DNA from: Flavobacterium sp. TAB 87
GTDB lineage: Bacteria > Bacteroidota > Bacteroidia > Flavobacteriales > Flavobacteriaceae
DNA length: 64,000 nucleotides
Direction: 5' to 3'
Assembly (NCBI RefSeq): GCF_001529295.1
Contig: NZ_LLWK01000038.1
Coordinates: forward strand, 868,001 to 932,000
Shown: positions 45,655 to 54,645 of the stretch, one piece after another
Numbering within the stretch: position 1 is the first letter of the stretch
Layout: every line of letters begins with the position of its first letter
Translations under genes and position numbers: made by a program
The notes under the pieces: generated by a model
Told to the model about the DNA's origin: nothing
Databases searched by the model: none
What the model saw: only the letters and a program-made list of their open reading frames with translations

Positions 45655-46434
45655 ATGAAAACCAAATTCCTCTTTGCGTTTGTTTTATTTTCAACTTATT
45701 GTTTTTCGCAATCAATCAATGATTATAAAGCCGTTATTGTGCCTCTAAAATTTGATTTTATTAAAACGGATAATCAATATCGTTTGGCTACGTTGACTAA
45801 ATTTAATCTTGAAAAAGCGGGTTTCACTGCTTTTTACGCTAACGAAGTGTTACCGCAAGAATATACGGCGCAACGTTGCGATTTATTAAATGTAAATGTC
45901 GTTCGTGATAATGCTTTTTTAATAACTAAGTTATACGTAGAATTTAAAGATTGCTATGGTAAAGTAGTGTATACTTCTGAAATTGGAAAAAGTAAAACCA
46001 AAGAATATGAACCGGCTTACAAAGAAGCTTTAGATGGCGCTTTCGTTTCTGTAAATGCATTAAATTACGCGTACAATGGTACGGTAAACAAGAGTGAAGT
46101 TGGAAAAAAGCAAACAACTGTGCAAGCCACAGCAATTGCAGCAACTGCTGTAACGACTGCAAAAGCGGTTGAAAGTTCAGTTCCTATGAGTACGATTAAC
46201 TCCAATACAAATAGTGTTGATGTTTTATATGCGCAGCCCACGGAAACGGGCTATCAACTTATTGATAAAACGCCAAAAGTGGTCATGAAGTTAATGAAAA
46301 CATCGCAACCTGACTCATTTATTGCAATTAAAGATGGCGTTCAAGGCTCACTAATAAGTAAAAACAACCAATGGTTTTTTGAATATTATAAAGATGATAA
46401 ATTGGTTTCAGAGCCAATTTCAGTAAAATTTTAG
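45655..46434 (+). CDS. Secreted hypothetical protein
   Basis: I do not recognise this 259-residue protein. It has a signal peptide (MKTKFLFAFVLFSTYCFSQ, cut about residue 19) and then a folded domain (about 20-140) with two cysteines (in QRCDLL and FKDCYG). A low-complexity Ala/Thr/Val segment (about 150-170) is followed by a C-terminal domain with FIAIKDGVQGSLISKNNQWFFEYYKD. It starts two bases after the HAD gene. It is likely periplasmic or outer-membrane associated; no function can be assigned. Confidence 0.75.
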   Translation: MKTKFLFAFVLFSTYCFSQSINDYKAVIVPLKFDFIKTDNQYRLATLTKFNLEKAGFTAFYANEVLPQEYTAQRCDLLNVNVVRDNAFLITKLYVEFKDCYGKVVYTSEIGKSKTKEYEPAYKEALDGAFVSVNALNYAYNGTVNKSEVGKKQTTVQATAIAATAVTTAKAVESSVPMSTINSNTNSVDVLYAQPTETGYQLIDKTPKVVMKLMKTSQPDSFIAIKDGVQGSLISKNNQWFFEYYKDDKLVSEPISVKF

Positions 46435-46442
46435 TAGATCAA

Positions 46443-47720
46443 CTAATACTTGTACTTTCCTTTCCAACGGTTCTTTAAAAATTCACGGTTGCTATTCTCT
46501 CTAGAATTGTTGCCGGGATTATAAAGAACCGTTTCTTTTATAGCATCGGGTAAAAATTCTTGTTCAGCAAAATTATTAGCATAATCATGCGAGTATTTGT
46601 AAGTGTCTCCATATCCTAAATCTTTCATTAATTTGGTTGGCGCATTTCTCAAATGAATGGGAACGGCTAAGTCTCCTGTTTGTTTTACCAATTGCTGTGC
46701 GGTGCCAATTGCTACATACGAAGCATTGCTTTTTGGGGAAGTAGCCAAGTAAATGGCACATTGACTTAGAATGATGCGACTTTCGGGATAGCCAATAATG
46801 GCTACTGCTTGAAATGTACTATTGGCCATTATAAAAGCCGTTGGGTTGGCATTTCCGATATCTTCGCTTGATAAGATCAACATTCTACGCGCAATAAATT
46901 TTACATCTTCACCACCTTCTATCATGCGCGCTAACCAATATACAGCCCCATTAGGGTCACTTCCACGGATGGATTTAATAAAAGCCGAAACAATATCATA
47001 ATGTTGTTCGCCGGTTTTATCGTACAGTACGGTGTTTTGCTGTACTAATTCAAATACCCGATCGTTGGTAATTACCACTGTGTCTTCAGAAGAAGCGTTG
47101 ATGACCAACTCAAAAATATTAAGTAATTTTCTACCATCTCCGCCAGACAAGCGAAGTAAGGCCTCTGTTTCTTTTAACTCAATTTTTTTAGAAGCTAATT
47201 CTTTGTCAGTTTTTATCGCACGATGCAACAAAGCTTCCAAATCAGACTTGCTAAACGCATTTAAAATATATACTTGACAGCGTGATAATAGTGCAGGAAT
47301 CACTTCAAAACTTGGGTTTTCGGTCGTTGCTCCAATCAAAGTGATCCAGCCTTTTTCTACCGCAGCCAAAAGCGAATCTTGTTGTGATTTGCTAAAGCGG
47401 TGAATTTCATCTATAAATAAAATCGGATTTTTAGTTGTAAATAATCCGCCACTTTGTTTGGCTTTTTCAATGACATCACGAATGTCTTTTACACCCGAAT
47501 TAATGGCACTCAAAATATAAAAGGGTCGTTTGGACTCTTGAGCAATAATCTGCGCTAAAGTCGTTTTTCCAGTTCCGGGTGGTCCCCAAAAAATTAAAGA
47601 CGGAATTATTCCTTTGGCAATTTGCTGAGTCAAAGATCCGTTTGGTCCAACTAAATGTGATTGGCTAATGTATTCTTCTAAAGTTTGAGGTCGAATTCGT
47701 TCTGCAAGTGGTGCTTCCAT
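46443..47720 (-). CDS. rarA: Replication-associated recombination protein A (AAA+ ATPase)
   Basis: A 425-residue protein from the second Met at 47720 ([25 protein letters not shown]). Walker [10 protein letters not shown] lies near 46-54, Walker [10 protein letters not shown] near 101-109, sensor 1 [13 protein letters not shown], and the C-terminal tetramerisation domain includes [14 protein letters not shown]. It acts at stalled replication forks. The frame has ATG-ATG at 47723/47720; the second is preferred because it matches the usual N-terminus and lies exactly four bases after a TAGTTTTG element. Divergent from the rhomboid gene. Confidence 0.95.
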   Translation of the reverse strand: MEAPLAERIRPQTLEEYISQSHLVGPNGSLTQQIAKGIIPSLIFWGPPGTGKTTLAQIIAQESKRPFYILSAINSGVKDIRDVIEKAKQSGGLFTTKNPILFIDEIHRFSKSQQDSLLAAVEKGWITLIGATTENPSFEVIPALLSRCQVYILNAFSKSDLEALLHRAIKTDKELASKKIELKETEALLRLSGGDGRKLLNIFELVINASSEDTVVITNDRVFELVQQNTVLYDKTGEQHYDIVSAFIKSIRGSDPNGAVYWLARMIEGGEDVKFIARRMLILSSEDIGNANPTAFIMANSTFQAVAIIGYPESRIILSQCAIYLATSPKSNASYVAIGTAQQLVKQTGDLAVPIHLRNAPTKLMKDLGYGDTYKYSHDYANNFAEQEFLPDAIKETVLYNPGNNSRENSNREFLKNRWKGKYKY

Positions 47721-47724
47721 CATA

Positions 47725-47732
47725 CAAAACTA
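47725..47732 (-). promoter_or_regulatory. -7 element directly before the rarA start (leaderless candidate)
   Basis: The minus strand reads TAGTTTTG-TATG-ATG. It is one base from the first ATG and four from the second, which is the family-consistent start. Confidence 0.5.
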
Positions 47733-47918
47733 CTATTTTTTTGGAGCATTTTCCAGCTGTCCATTGTATCTTTTTTAGTCTTCGAAAAAGAAGACCAAAA
47801 AAGGATGCCATTTCCATCTGGGCTAGTCAGTTTTCAAAATCAGGTTATCTGCTGTCAATACGTCGCATTTCTTTTTTGGACTTGTTTTTGTTATCTTGAT
47901 GACACATTTGTTTGTATT

Positions 47919-48680
47919 ATGAACGACGATCAATTTAAGTTTTCCAATTCAGTTATTGCCTTACCACTTTTTTTTGTGCTCGTACTTTGGGTAGTGTACT
48001 GGTTGCAAATTCGATTCGATTTTGATTTTTTCGATAACGGAATTTATCCAAGAACGTTGTCTGGTTTTCAAGGTGTTTTGTTTAGTCCGTTTATTCACTC
48101 CGACTTAAACCATTTATACAATAACTCGATTCCGCTTCTGGTCTTGCTCGCGGCCCTTCGTTATTTTTATCCCAAACAAACTTTTTCGGTTGTTGTCTTT
48201 GGTATTTTACTATCAGGAGCTTTAACATGGTTAATTGGTAGAAATAGTTACCACATTGGTGCCAGTGGATTAATTTATGTGTTGGTAAGTTTTATTTTTT
48301 TTAAAGGAATTCAAACGCGCTATTACCGATTGGTTGCCTTATCATTATCGGTTATCGTGCTGTATGGAGGAATGATTTGGTATGTTTTTCCGGAAATAGA
48401 CAATTCTATTTCTTGGGAAGGTCATCTTTCTGGCTTTGTTGTAGGCTTGGCGCTGTCGTTGCTTTATGAGTTGCCTGAATATAAAAAAGCAGTCGTTTAC
48501 GAATGGCAAAAGCCAGATTTCAATCCAGAGGCAGATGTTTTTATGCGTCAGTTTGATGAAGACGGTAATTTTGCCAATCTACCAAGTCCAGAAGAAGATC
48601 TAAGAGTGGAGGAGAAGCCCAAAACCTATTTTGTTTCCAATTACCAAACTAATTACGAAATAACTAAAAAAAAGTTATAG
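47919..48680 (+). CDS. Rhomboid family intramembrane serine protease
   Basis: From the ATG at 47919 (MNDDQFKFSNSVIALPLFF) the protein has 254 residues. It is a six-helix rhomboid core with Ser116 in GASGLIY and His169 in WEGHLSG as the catalytic pair, and HSDLNHLYNN in the oxyanion/loop region. The last 60 residues are a soluble acidic tail. It cleaves membrane proteins within the bilayer; substrates are unknown. The frame runs back to 47685 across the rarA promoter, and those 78 residues are not family-like. Confidence 0.9.
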   Translation: MNDDQFKFSNSVIALPLFFVLVLWVVYWLQIRFDFDFFDNGIYPRTLSGFQGVLFSPFIHSDLNHLYNNSIPLLVLLAALRYFYPKQTFSVVVFGILLSGALTWLIGRNSYHIGASGLIYVLVSFIFFKGIQTRYYRLVALSLSVIVLYGGMIWYVFPEIDNSISWEGHLSGFVVGLALSLLYELPEYKKAVVYEWQKPDFNPEADVFMRQFDEDGNFANLPSPEEDLRVEEKPKTYFVSNYQTNYEITKKKL

Positions 48681-48697
48681 TCTCTATTTCAATCAAT

Positions 48698-48730
48698 AAA
48701 AAAGCACGAACTTATAGTTCGTGCTTTTTG
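48698..48730. terminator. Bidirectional terminator between the rhomboid and rlmB genes
   Basis: A perfect 9-base stem (GCACGAACT / AGTTCGTGC) with a three-base loop, flanked by A and T runs, between convergent genes. Confidence 0.85.
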
Positions 48731-48832
48731 CTAATTTATTTTTAAGAATTATTTTTCACAAATTTTTATTCGTGATAATTTTCATTTTAAATACACATTT
48801 ATTGCAATTATGAAATGAAAGAATTGATCCTA

Positions 48833-49567
48833 TTATTTTCTTTGTCTAACTGCTTCATATAAAAATGCACCACAAGCAACAGAAACATTTAGAGAACCTA
48901 TTGTTCCAAACATTGGTAATTTTGCTTTTTCATCTACAATTTTAAGTACCGAAGGATTGATTCCACGATCTTCAGACCCCATTATAATGGCAACTCCTTC
49001 AGTTAAATCAATGTCGTAAATACTGTCTTCCGTTCTTTCAGTAGCTGCAACAGTTTTTATTCCAGAACCCTGTAAATAAAAAACAGCATCTTTAATATGT
49101 TCTACTTTACAGATAGGAACATTAAATACGGCTCCAGCTGATGTTTTTACCGTATCACCATTTACAGGTGCAGAACCCGTTTTTTGAACGATAATTCCAT
49201 TTACCCCAGTACATTCGGCCGTTCTAATAATAGCACCAAAATTACGCGCGTCAGAAAGTTGATCTAGTATAAGGAAAAGAGGTTTTTTATTTGCTTCTAA
49301 AGTAGATTCTACTAAGTCTTCTAAACTTATAAATCCGATTGGTGAAATAGTCGCTACTGCACCTTGATGGTTATTTGGAGTTAAACGATTTAGTTTTTCT
49401 ACAGGAACATAAGAAAAATTAACGCTTGCGCGTTTCATCACTTTCATTAAGTCTTTCATCAATTCGCCAGAAGCTTCTTTCTGAATGAATACTTTATCTA
49501 CGTCTTTTCCAGCCTGAATTGCTTCAATGATCGCTCTGATTCCAAATATTTGATGTTCTTTTTCCAT
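48833..49567 (-). CDS. rlmB: 23S rRNA (guanosine-2'-O-)-methyltransferase RlmB family
   Basis: A 244-residue SpoU/TrmH-family enzyme. The N-terminal substrate-binding domain is about residues 1-75 (IFGIRAIIEAIQAGKDVDKVFIQ). The knotted catalytic domain has LDQLSDARNFGAIIRTAE, IIMGSEDRGI and LNVSVACGAFLYE motifs. It methylates a ribose in 23S rRNA; E. coli RlmB acts at G2251. The -7 element TATATTTG lies four bases before the ATG and overlaps the tail of the susCD terminator, so the mRNA is probably leaderless. Confidence 0.92.
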   Translation of the reverse strand: MEKEHQIFGIRAIIEAIQAGKDVDKVFIQKEASGELMKDLMKVMKRASVNFSYVPVEKLNRLTPNNHQGAVATISPIGFISLEDLVESTLEANKKPLFLILDQLSDARNFGAIIRTAECTGVNGIIVQKTGSAPVNGDTVKTSAGAVFNVPICKVEHIKDAVFYLQGSGIKTVAATERTEDSIYDIDLTEGVAIIMGSEDRGINPSVLKIVDEKAKLPMFGTIGSLNVSVACGAFLYEAVRQRK

Positions 49568-49571
49568 GGTG

Positions 49572-49579
49572 CAAATATA
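49572..49579 (-). promoter_or_regulatory. -7 element exactly four bases before the rlmB ATG (leaderless candidate)
   Basis: The minus strand reads TATATTTG-CACC-ATG. The T tract of the upstream susCD terminator runs straight into it, so no -33 region is free of the hairpin. Confidence 0.5.
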
Positions 49580-49614
49580 TAAAAAAAACCACCAGCTTTT
49601 AACTGGTGGTTTTT
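49580..49614 (-). terminator. Terminator of the first susCD unit
   Basis: Stem ACCACCAG / CTGGTGGT with a seven-base loop, followed by a T run on the minus strand, about 24 bases after the SusD-like stop. The sequence is identical over 33 bases to the terminator at 54590-54626. Confidence 0.88.
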
Positions 49615-49638
49615 AAATTGTTTAATGATAGAAGTCAA

Positions 49639-51075
49639 TTATCTAGTACCTCCAGCCCACCAAACTTTTTCCTTGTATACATAAGAACCGTCCCCATATA
49701 TCTCTTTAACATTAGAATTCGAAGAAACGTCAGATTGACCGTACGCGAATCTTAAGGGAAAAGAATCAGGCTTTGGATTAACCATAGGGATAAAGTTTTC
49801 ATTACCCATTGCTTTTAATCGTCTAATGTCATTGTAAGATTCGATACCTTCGTTTTCGTAGAAAGAAATATGTTTTTCAATCATGATTTTTTTCAATAAT
49901 GCTTCGCCATTCAAAGTCCCTATAGAAGCGGTATAAGCATCTGCTTGCGCACCTGTAAATGTTACTGCTTGTTTTTTAGTGTAAGCAGCTTTTATTGCAG
50001 CATTTAATGTTGTTTGAGCTTCAGCTAATCCTAATCGTGCTTGAGCTTCAGCTTTCAAAAATAACAATTCATGATAGCTTAACATGTAAATAGGATTTTT
50101 TTCACTCATAAGAGCTGAGATGGAATAAATTCCTTGTCCCTCTACATCTGCTTTTGAGTTGTCAAAAGTCACAACTTGACCAGCGCTATTTTTGGTAAAA
50201 AATGAATTAGTACGAACGTCGGCAGTTCCGTTCGCTACCATTGTATCATAAAAGCTTTTGGCTACAGATAATGCGCCTCTATTCAATTCAAATCTTGCGA
50301 AAGGATTTGGTACACCAGCATTTACAAGTTTGAATTCGTTATCAGCATTAGTAAAAGATGCATTGACAAAATTAATTACACCTTGGTAATCTGCTTTTCT
50401 TAACGATAATCTCATAGTATATCTTGCTAATAAGCCATTCGCTGCTTTGATCCATTTAGCTGAATCTCCACCATAAATTACATCTTGGGCTCCTAAAGTT
50501 CCGTAAGTTGTAGTCTTGTTTAAATTGGCAATACCATCATTTAATCTTTTAAAGATGTCTGCGTAAATCGCTTCTTGTTTGTCTACTTTTGGCTGAAAAA
50601 TAACTCCAGGTTGTCCAGCTTCGCTATAAGGAACATCTCCGAAAAGATCCGTTAGAACAGCTAAATTGTAAGCAAGTAAAATTTGAGCAACACCTAAGGT
50701 TTGATAATTTCCTTTTTCCGTACCTGTTGAGCATTTGTCAATAATAATATTTAACGTTCTCAATTGCTGGTAACTATTATCCCATCCATTGTTGTAAGTT
50801 GAGGATAATTGCGGATCAGATCTTCTAATTTGTGCATTATACATTTGGTTGTGGTTACCTGCACTTAACTCAGAGTATACGCCAGCGTAAAAAGAGGCAT
50901 CAGAACCAGTGACAGTAAAGCCAGAATTAACCATTACATCCGTAATTACTAAACGGGTAGCCATATCTGTTGGATTGTTCACATTCTTATTTATGTCATC
51001 CATCTTGTCTTCAGAACAAGATTGACATAAGAATAAAGCTATTACAGCTGTTATTGTTATTGTTATATTCTTCAT
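49639..51075 (-). CDS. SusD/RagB family outer-membrane lipoprotein (pair 1)
   Basis: A 478-residue lipoprotein with lipobox LCQSC (Cys20), then a TPR-rich SusD-like fold: WDNSYQQLRTLNIIIDKC, LTDLFGDVPYSEAGQ, GDSAKWIKAANGLLARYTMRLS and the late IEKHISFYENEGIESYNDIRR. It binds the ligand on the cell surface and forms the lid of the SusC pore. It starts 14 bases after the SusC-like stop. No glycoside hydrolase or peptidase is linked, so the ligand (glycan, peptide or other) is unknown. Confidence 0.92.
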   Translation of the reverse strand: MKNITITITAVIALFLCQSCSEDKMDDINKNVNNPTDMATRLVITDVMVNSGFTVTGSDASFYAGVYSELSAGNHNQMYNAQIRRSDPQLSSTYNNGWDNSYQQLRTLNIIIDKCSTGTEKGNYQTLGVAQILLAYNLAVLTDLFGDVPYSEAGQPGVIFQPKVDKQEAIYADIFKRLNDGIANLNKTTTYGTLGAQDVIYGGDSAKWIKAANGLLARYTMRLSLRKADYQGVINFVNASFTNADNEFKLVNAGVPNPFARFELNRGALSVAKSFYDTMVANGTADVRTNSFFTKNSAGQVVTFDNSKADVEGQGIYSISALMSEKNPIYMLSYHELLFLKAEAQARLGLAEAQTTLNAAIKAAYTKKQAVTFTGAQADAYTASIGTLNGEALLKKIMIEKHISFYENEGIESYNDIRRLKAMGNENFIPMVNPKPDSFPLRFAYGQSDVSSNSNVKEIYGDGSYVYKEKVWWAGGTR

Positions 51076-51089
51076 TTGATTTTTTTTAA

Positions 51090-54000
51090 TTAAAATGTAA
51101 AGTTCATTCCAAAACCAATGCTCTTAGTTTGTGGCATTGACCATTGTTCAAATCCACCTGAGAAATTGTTGTTTCCTTGTGTTGCCTCTGGATCAAGATT
51201 AGGCATTTTAGACCATAATAAAATATTTCTTGCAAAAATTGAAGCTCTAAGATCTACTGTGTTATTCAATAGTTTAGGAAATTGGTACCCTAAAGTAACT
51301 TCTCTTAGTTTTACAAAACTTGCATCAAAAACTGCAGATTCTGCGATTCCATTCAATTCTCCTTGTAATGCTTGTTGTCCGTTTGGATCGGAAGCACCAC
51401 CTAAAACGATATCATTAACTGTACCATCTTCTTTAACACCAGGAAACACAAATTCTGATGTTCTATCGGCTGTTCTTCCATCTACACCGTAAAAGTTCAT
51501 CAAGTTATTTGAACCGCTATACATTTTCCCACCATTTTTCCAATCAACCACAGCTCCTAGTGAAACTTTTTTGTATGTTAATTGAGTTGAACCTCCTAAA
51601 GTAAATTTTGGTGCAACTTCACCTAAAACTTTTAATTCACCGTCTGCTGTAGGGAGACCGTCCGCATCTACAATAATGTTGTTTTTATCATCTCTAGCAT
51701 AACCAGTACCGTATATAACAGGGAAACGATCGCCAACGCTAGCTCTAATTTGAGGGGTAGTAAATCCACCTAGAAAGATATTGTCCACACCGTCTTTTAA
51801 CGAAATTACCTTTGTATCTATCTGAGAAAAGTTTACATTAAAGGTCCAGTTAAAATCTGCAGTACGTATCGGATTAACGCTTAAGGTTAATTCGTGTACA
51901 TCATTGCGCATTTCTCCACCATTTGTTACCAGTTCTGCTGCCCCTGTCGAACCAGCTAGAGGAACATTGAAGATTTGATCTGTTGAATTTTGGTTAGAAT
52001 AAGTATAGTCAACGCCAACTCTATTATTAAAAAACTTTAAGTCAACGCCAAGCTCGTATGATTTAGTGTTTTGAGGTTTTAAATTTGCATCATAAATTAC
52101 ATTATTTGGAATAAATGAACTTACACCACCCAAAGGATATTGTACTGGATTACCAGACCAGAAACCACCACTATAGTTAGCAGTTGAATAATAATTTCCT
52201 AAATAGTTTCCAGCTTGTCCAACTTGAGCAATAGATCCTCTAAGCTTAGCATACGAAAGAAATGATTTATCTTTCAATCCTTCTAGCTCTGTTACAACGA
52301 AACCTAAAGACGCTGAAGGATAAACGAAGTCTCGATTTCCTCTTGGCATATTAGATGCAATATCTTTACGAATAGTGGCGCTTAGGAAAAGCATGTTTCT
52401 AAAAGATAATTCAGCATTACTGAAAAAACCTACGGTACGTGTTTGTCTGCGATATTCCTCAGCTGTTACTGTTCTTGCATTTGTTATTGTAGGAAAACCT
52501 CCAAAATTAAAAGCAGTTCCAACTTCATCATAGTTTTTAGTATTTTGATGATTGTACTCATTTCCAGCCAAAACATTTAAGTTAAGATCGTCAGTGAGGT
52601 TTAAGTTGTAATTTAACGTAAAAAGAGAGTTAATTACATCATTAGTGGTTCCGTATAGATTAGCACTACTACTTTTTCCAGATAAATCTAGTTTGCTACC
52701 AAATTCAAAAATGTCTCTATAATTAGTTGTCCATGAATCTACTCCTGCTTGGTATTTTACAGTAAGTTTCTGAGTTCCATCTTCGCTTATTACTGGATTA
52801 TACTGAATATAAGCATTTCCATACACACGATTAGTTTTTTCGCTAAATTCATTGTGCTTTGATGCCCAATAAGGGTTGTTAAATACACTTGGTCTGTAGT
52901 AGATTTGATCATAAGGATTTGATGGGTTTTCATAACCAATTCCTTTTAGGTCGTAACTTCTCGGAGCAGCAAATATTCCTACTATTGCACCATCATTTGC
53001 AGATGTACTCTTCGTTATTTTCGTTTCAACATAATTAAATGAGAATCCAGTTTTCCACTGATCGTTTAATTTAGTATCTACTGCAGCTTTAGCAGTATAT
53101 CTACTCATACCTGTTTCAGGAATAATACCCTCTTGTTTTGAAGTACCTATACCGAATGAATAGTTAGTTTTCTCTGTTGCCTGAGAAATATTTAACGAGT
53201 TGTTTATTGTTATACCTGTTTTAAAAAAATCGTCAATATTGTTATATGATCCAGGATTTACCCACGGATCTAGTCCTGCTTTTGCTCTTTGAGGCACATA
53301 ATATTTGCCTGGTCTTAGAAGACCACCATTTCTTACGTTGGCAATATTTCCTCCGTAAAGCGGATCATTTGGCAATTCAGAGATTTTTGGACCCCAACTT
53401 TGTGAAGAGTTAGGATTGAATAACCCACCAGAACCTTGCGCATATTCATTTTGGGTGTCAGGTTTCTTTGAAATTGTCTCAAAACTTGTCGAAGTATTAA
53501 AAGTAATCACTGGTTTTCCGCTATGAGCTAAGTTTTTACCGCTTTTTGTAGTGATTATGATTACCCCATTTGTTGCTCTCAGACCATATAATGCAGATGC
53601 TGCCTGTCCTTTCAAAACGTTAATTGATTCAATTTCGTTTGGGTCAATATCAACAGCTCTGTTGGCTATATCAGATCCTGTAACACCATTTCCAGTACTA
53701 AAATCAGGAGTTGATGCAACCGGCATTCCATCTATCACATATAAAGGTGTATTGTTCCCTGTGAATGAACGAGCTCCACGAATTATGATTTGTGAAGAGG
53801 CTCCAGGAGCACCACTTGATGGAGTTATTGCAACACCAGCTAGTTTCCCTTGTAACGCTCCAGTAAGACTATTGTTACTAGCTCTAGTAAGATCGGCTGC
53901 TTTTACTTCTTGTGTTGCATATGCAATGGCACGAGCACTTTTCTTGACACCTAAGGCAGTAACAACTACGCTTTCAAGTTCCATAGCGTCAGAGGCTAGT

Positions 54001-54278
54001 TTCACATTTAGTGTAGGAGATGAAGCAGTAATTTCTTTGGTTTTCATACCAATGTAAGTAAATGCCAAAACTTGGCTTTGGGTTGCTTTAATGGAATATT
54101 TTCCATCAAAATCTGATTGTGTCCCAGTTTGAGTTCCTTTAACTAGCACGCTTACGCCTGGTAAAGGCATTCCTGTGTCGTCAGAAACAATTCCTGAAAC
54201 AACTCTTTCTTGCGCAAAAGTAATTTGCGCCATTAGTGCGAAAAGTAGCACTAAAAGTCCGTTGAACTTTAGTTTCAT
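51090..54278 (-). CDS. SusC/RagA family TonB-linked outer-membrane protein (pair 1)
   Basis: A 1062-residue receptor. The signal peptide is cut near ITFAQ (22), followed by a carboxypeptidase-D-regulatory-like domain (about 25-105, VVSGIVSDDTGMPLPGVSVLVKG). The plug follows (about 115-230, with IIIRGARSFTGNNTPLYVIDG and NVLKGQAASALYGLRATNGVIIITTK), and a long barrel ends in FGMNFTF. No STN domain is present, so it is not linked to a FecR/ECF switch by that route. It takes up a ligand, with TonB energy, together with the adjacent SusD-like protein. Paralogous to the receptor at 56036. Confidence 0.95.
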   Translation of the reverse strand: MKLKFNGLLVLLFALMAQITFAQERVVSGIVSDDTGMPLPGVSVLVKGTQTGTQSDFDGKYSIKATQSQVLAFTYIGMKTKEITASSPTLNVKLASDAMELESVVVTALGVKKSARAIAYATQEVKAADLTRASNNSLTGALQGKLAGVAITPSSGAPGASSQIIIRGARSFTGNNTPLYVIDGMPVASTPDFSTGNGVTGSDIANRAVDIDPNEIESINVLKGQAASALYGLRATNGVIIITTKSGKNLAHSGKPVITFNTSTSFETISKKPDTQNEYAQGSGGLFNPNSSQSWGPKISELPNDPLYGGNIANVRNGGLLRPGKYYVPQRAKAGLDPWVNPGSYNNIDDFFKTGITINNSLNISQATEKTNYSFGIGTSKQEGIIPETGMSRYTAKAAVDTKLNDQWKTGFSFNYVETKITKSTSANDGAIVGIFAAPRSYDLKGIGYENPSNPYDQIYYRPSVFNNPYWASKHNEFSEKTNRVYGNAYIQYNPVISEDGTQKLTVKYQAGVDSWTTNYRDIFEFGSKLDLSGKSSSANLYGTTNDVINSLFTLNYNLNLTDDLNLNVLAGNEYNHQNTKNYDEVGTAFNFGGFPTITNARTVTAEEYRRQTRTVGFFSNAELSFRNMLFLSATIRKDIASNMPRGNRDFVYPSASLGFVVTELEGLKDKSFLSYAKLRGSIAQVGQAGNYLGNYYSTANYSGGFWSGNPVQYPLGGVSSFIPNNVIYDANLKPQNTKSYELGVDLKFFNNRVGVDYTYSNQNSTDQIFNVPLAGSTGAAELVTNGGEMRNDVHELTLSVNPIRTADFNWTFNVNFSQIDTKVISLKDGVDNIFLGGFTTPQIRASVGDRFPVIYGTGYARDDKNNIIVDADGLPTADGELKVLGEVAPKFTLGGSTQLTYKKVSLGAVVDWKNGGKMYSGSNNLMNFYGVDGRTADRTSEFVFPGVKEDGTVNDIVLGGASDPNGQQALQGELNGIAESAVFDASFVKLREVTLGYQFPKLLNNTVDLRASIFARNILLWSKMPNLDPEATQGNNNFSGGFEQWSMPQTKSIGFGMNFTF

Positions 54279-54303
54279 TTTTAAATTTTTTGAATTAGTC
54301 TCG

Positions 54304-54345
54304 CAAACTTCTTAATAATTTGTTATTTTTCCTAATTTCGTTAGG
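54304..54345 (-). promoter_or_regulatory. Conserved leader block upstream of SusC pair 1
   Basis: Bases 54304-54338 match 28 of 35 positions of 59114-59148 upstream of the other SusC gene, at nearly the same distance from the start codon (26 and 28 bases). The block contains an imperfect -7 (GAAGTTTG on the minus strand) and an inverted CCTAA / TTAGG pair (54331-54345). It is probably the promoter with a shared control site. Confidence 0.55.
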
Positions 54346-54589
54346 TTTTTAACATGGTTCTTTGCGTTATTTTTATTTTGAAGTAAACATCATATTTATT
54401 TACTTTTTAACAAATATCTTTTTATTGAATTTTTCGGAGAACGCAACTAGTTATAACAGAGCATTTTGTTAAATTTTTTAATTAGAAATTAGGTAGATGG
54501 TAGTTTAAACTATTTTTTTGAATTAGCGATGACGTAAATATTATGACTTGTTGAGAAAACCATTACTATATTTCTAATGTGGCGTTTTA
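54346..54589 (+). other. Intergenic stretch between the two susCD units
   Basis: No gene is supported on either strand. It is AT-rich spacer between the SusC pair 1 leader block and the terminator of susCD pair 2. Confidence 0.35.
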
Positions 54590-54626
54590 TAAAAAAAAAA
54601 CCACCAGCTTTTAACTGGTGGTTTTA
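54590..54626 (-). terminator. Terminator of the second susCD unit
   Basis: The same stem-loop (ACCACCAG / CTGGTGGT, loop CTTTTAA) as at 49588-49610, with a ten-base T run on the minus strand, about 20 bases after the SusD-like stop. It should insulate pair 2 from pair 1. Confidence 0.88.
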
Positions 54627-54645
54627 GTATTATAGTTCGAGACGA

